Assembly (NCBI GenBank): GCA_046758865.1 | Contig: JBHIBD010000031.1 | Coordinates: 1-23,866 of the forward strand | Direction of reading: 5' to 3' | Length of the DNA stretch: 23,866 bases | Origin: JBHIBD01 sp046758865 | GTDB lineage: Bacteria; Planctomycetota; Brocadiia; Brocadiales; Bathyanammoxibiaceae | Notes under the pieces: generated by a model | Told to the model about the DNA's origin: nothing | Database searches by the model: none | What the model saw: the letters and a program-made list of their open reading frames with translations, nothing else | Made by a program: the position numbers and the translations under genes | Shown here: positions 22,512-23,866 of the stretch, piece after piece | Position numbering within the stretch: position 1 is the stretch's first letter | Layout: each line of letters begins with the position of its first letter

Positions 22512-22949
22512 TTATTTAGCCCATATCCCCCTGTTCGCTGCCTTTGCCTCTTCCTCCAGTTGTTGGAAGTCTTTCTTATACCTCACGTTTGGTGGCACTG
22601 TCATTACCTTTGCCAGGCCCCGCTTGACCAGCATGGCGTTGACAAAGATGTCATCCACATATACATAGGCCAAAAGGCGATTGTATTTGTCGTATTTTTC
22701 CGCATCGAATTCCAGACGTATTTCTTTACCCTCGACCAAGAAGCGGTTGAATTCTGCTATGACATTACCCAGCTTGCCCTTCGGCTCCAACGTATCCATG
22801 CCGATATACCGTACACGCTCACCGGTGGAGAGCTCTATAGTATCGCCATCTATTACGCGCTTACACAGCGCGCTCTCAAAAGGCGTTGCACCTAGGGAGA
22901 TGATTATTAACAATATGAAAGGCGCCACACGTTCTATCTTTCCAGCCAT
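22512..22949 (-). CDS. Exported thermonuclease-like protein (SNase domain)
   Basis: A 145-residue staphylococcal-nuclease-fold protein. The ATG at 22949 is chosen because AGAGGA precedes it by about 5 nt and a signal peptide follows (VAPFILLIIISLGATPF); the 62 codons open upstream are not protein-like. The SNase core begins RVIDGDTIEL, then GERVRYIGMDTLE (with the catalytic-type Arg) and EKYDKYNRLLAYVYV, and ends near ANRGIWAK. These enzymes cut DNA and RNA with calcium outside the cytoplasm. It lies on the same strand as the restriction-modification genes but 135 bp upstream, and has higher GC, so it is probably not part of that module. Confidence 0.88.
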   Translation of the reverse strand: MAGKIERVAPFILLIIISLGATPFESALCKRVIDGDTIELSTGERVRYIGMDTLEPKGKLGNVIAEFNRFLVEGKEIRLEFDAEKYDKYNRLLAYVYVDDIFVNAMLVKRGLAKVMTVPPNVRYKKDFQQLEEEAKAANRGIWAK

Positions 22950-23170
22950 TGATTTCCTCTTTCCTGCTATCACCCTACCCAATAGCCGTGTATCTGCATT
23001 AGGGCATAATAGGTCCTCAACCCAAAGATTTTTTGTACTTAACGACAGGAATATACCCCAAATACATGAAGAAATCAAGTGGTATCTGTAAAAATCATAT
23101 ATACACACCAACAACAAAATATCTATATAAGTCAATAATTACGGGGGTTATAGAGATACTAAGGGGGGTG

Positions 23171-23773
23171 TTATATCTCTTTTGTCTTGAGCAGTTCCAG
23201 GGCCCTATGGTAGTCTTCGGGGGTGTTGAAGTTTAGGAAGGCCTCGTTTCCACCCTTTATTCTGCCAATCTCTTCTTTTGTGATAACCCTTACCTTTACT
23301 TCTTGGAAGAAGCTTATTACCCTCCCGCTGCCGTTACTGTCGAGCTGCCTCTTTATGGCAGGGATGCAGGCCCTGGAATATATGGCGTGCAAGGGTTCTA
23401 GGCCTTGCTCAGTTTCCGGTACTGTGACGTCGTAACCTTCGCCCCTTTCCCTCATGTATTGGATAAGTCCAGGGTTTACAAAGGGCATGTCACAGGCTAT
23501 GACGAACAGGTACAGGTTTCCTATCCTTGTAAGTGCCGTGTATATCCCCTCCAGGGGCCCCCTGTCGGGTATGAGGTCTGGAATAGCAGGGATGTCCAGG
23601 GCCTTGAATCTTTCTGGGGTATTGGTAGAAAGGATAATCTCTTCGAAGAGGGGCCTGAGCCTTTGGAGTTGAAATTCCACTGCTGTGAGGTTGCCTATCT
23701 TCAAGAAGGCCTTGTCCCGGCCCATCCTGAGGCTTTTTCCGCCAGCCATTATCACTGCGCTGATGTTTACCAA
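23171..23773 (-). CDS. mobA: Molybdenum cofactor guanylyltransferase
   Basis: A 200-residue MobA, which attaches GMP to molybdopterin to make the guanine dinucleotide cofactor used by DMSO-reductase-family enzymes. The nucleotide-binding signature MAGGKSLRMGRDKAFL is at 9-24, followed by RGPLEGIYTAL near 71-81 and the metal-binding ACDMPF near 93-98. The likely start is TTG at 23773, since the conserved motif follows within nine residues and no ATG fits; GGGGGG lies about 11 nt before it. It starts 1 bp after the stop of the upstream GAF-domain gene, so the two are probably one transcript. Its presence implies molybdenum or tungsten oxidoreductases, and fits a bacterium that could also use selenium in formate dehydrogenase. 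Confidence 0.94.
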   Translation of the reverse strand: MVNISAVIMAGGKSLRMGRDKAFLKIGNLTAVEFQLQRLRPLFEEIILSTNTPERFKALDIPAIPDLIPDRGPLEGIYTALTRIGNLYLFVIACDMPFVNPGLIQYMRERGEGYDVTVPETEQGLEPLHAIYSRACIPAIKRQLDSNGSGRVISFFQEVKVRVITKEEIGRIKGGNEAFLNFNTPEDYHRALELLKTKEI

Positions 23774-23774
23774 C

Positions 23775-23866
23775 TCAGTCTATTCCCCCCTTGGTCCTCA
23801 GCTTTTCAATAAGCCTGGCGTTCTCCAGGACAACGGCCAGTTGTGGGGCTATCTGGGACAATATAT
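23775..23866 (-). CDS. GAF-domain protein, C-terminal end (partial)
   Basis: The last 29 or so codons of a gene running off the right edge of the window. The peptide ILSQIAPQLAVVLENARL followed by IEKLR matches the final helix that typically closes GAF domains in bacterial sensors and regulators. It ends at TGA (23775-23777), next to the TTG start of mobA. What precedes the GAF domain is outside the window, so the full protein cannot be named. Confidence 0.65.
   Translation of the reverse strand, partial: ILSQIAPQLAVVLENARLIEKLRTKGGID

Noticed and set aside
22950..23135. N-terminal extension of the thermonuclease to 23135.
   Set aside because: The extra 62 residues have no family similarity and bury the signal peptide; the ATG at 22949 has a good ribosome-binding site.

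Overview
This is a window of about 24 kb from a bacterial chromosome using the standard code: TGA is the ordinary stop of several genes here, such as those ending at 7499 and 9797. Envelope genes (secreted and membrane proteins, a lipoprotein), a Bat/MoxR operon, a PEP-CTERM sorting-signal remnant, an orphan 2-hydroxyacyl-CoA dehydratase-type iron-sulfur protein and selenocysteine use suggest an uncultivated, probably anaerobic, Gram-negative-type bacterium. Planctomycetota (Brocadiales-like), Nitrospirota or Desulfobacterota would fit. No rRNA or marker gene settles the phylum.

Layout. 1-3240 is gene-poor: a YdjM-like membrane protein fused over an orphan PEP-CTERM tail, a zinc-ribbon protein, a DUF3313-like lipoprotein and two small membrane proteins, separated by spacers with inverted and tandem repeats. 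3247-9105 is a tightly coupled + strand Bat-type operon: MoxR ATPase, DUF58 protein, BatD-like protein, VWA protein, TPR protein, second VWA protein. 9134-11092 has its own consensus promoter and encodes a secreted protein of unknown function and an HgdB/BadD-type protein. 11175-12828 (- strand) holds three tandem exported TlpA/thioredoxin-like genes. 12841-13089 is an array of palindromes. 13168-20038 (- strand) encodes a small secreted Cys/His protein, ClpB, DnaK, DapB and a rhomboid protease. 20212-20766 is an HD hydrolase. 20811-22376 is an AT-rich type II restriction-modification pair, followed by a secreted thermonuclease, MobA and the end of a GAF-domain protein.

The main finding is in the thioredoxin cluster. 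Two of the three genes look broken because an in-frame TGA interrupts them, but in both the TGA sits exactly at the first cysteine of the CxxC motif (giving UxxC). Each TGA is followed by a stable hairpin whose 3-nt apical loop starts with GG and lies 18-20 nt downstream, which is the geometry of a bacterial SECIS element. Read through, they become exported selenoproteins of 160 and 164 residues. The third paralogue has DxxS at the same position, has no TGA and has no such hairpin. The cluster therefore looks like an exported pair of Sec thioredoxins with a redox-dead partner.
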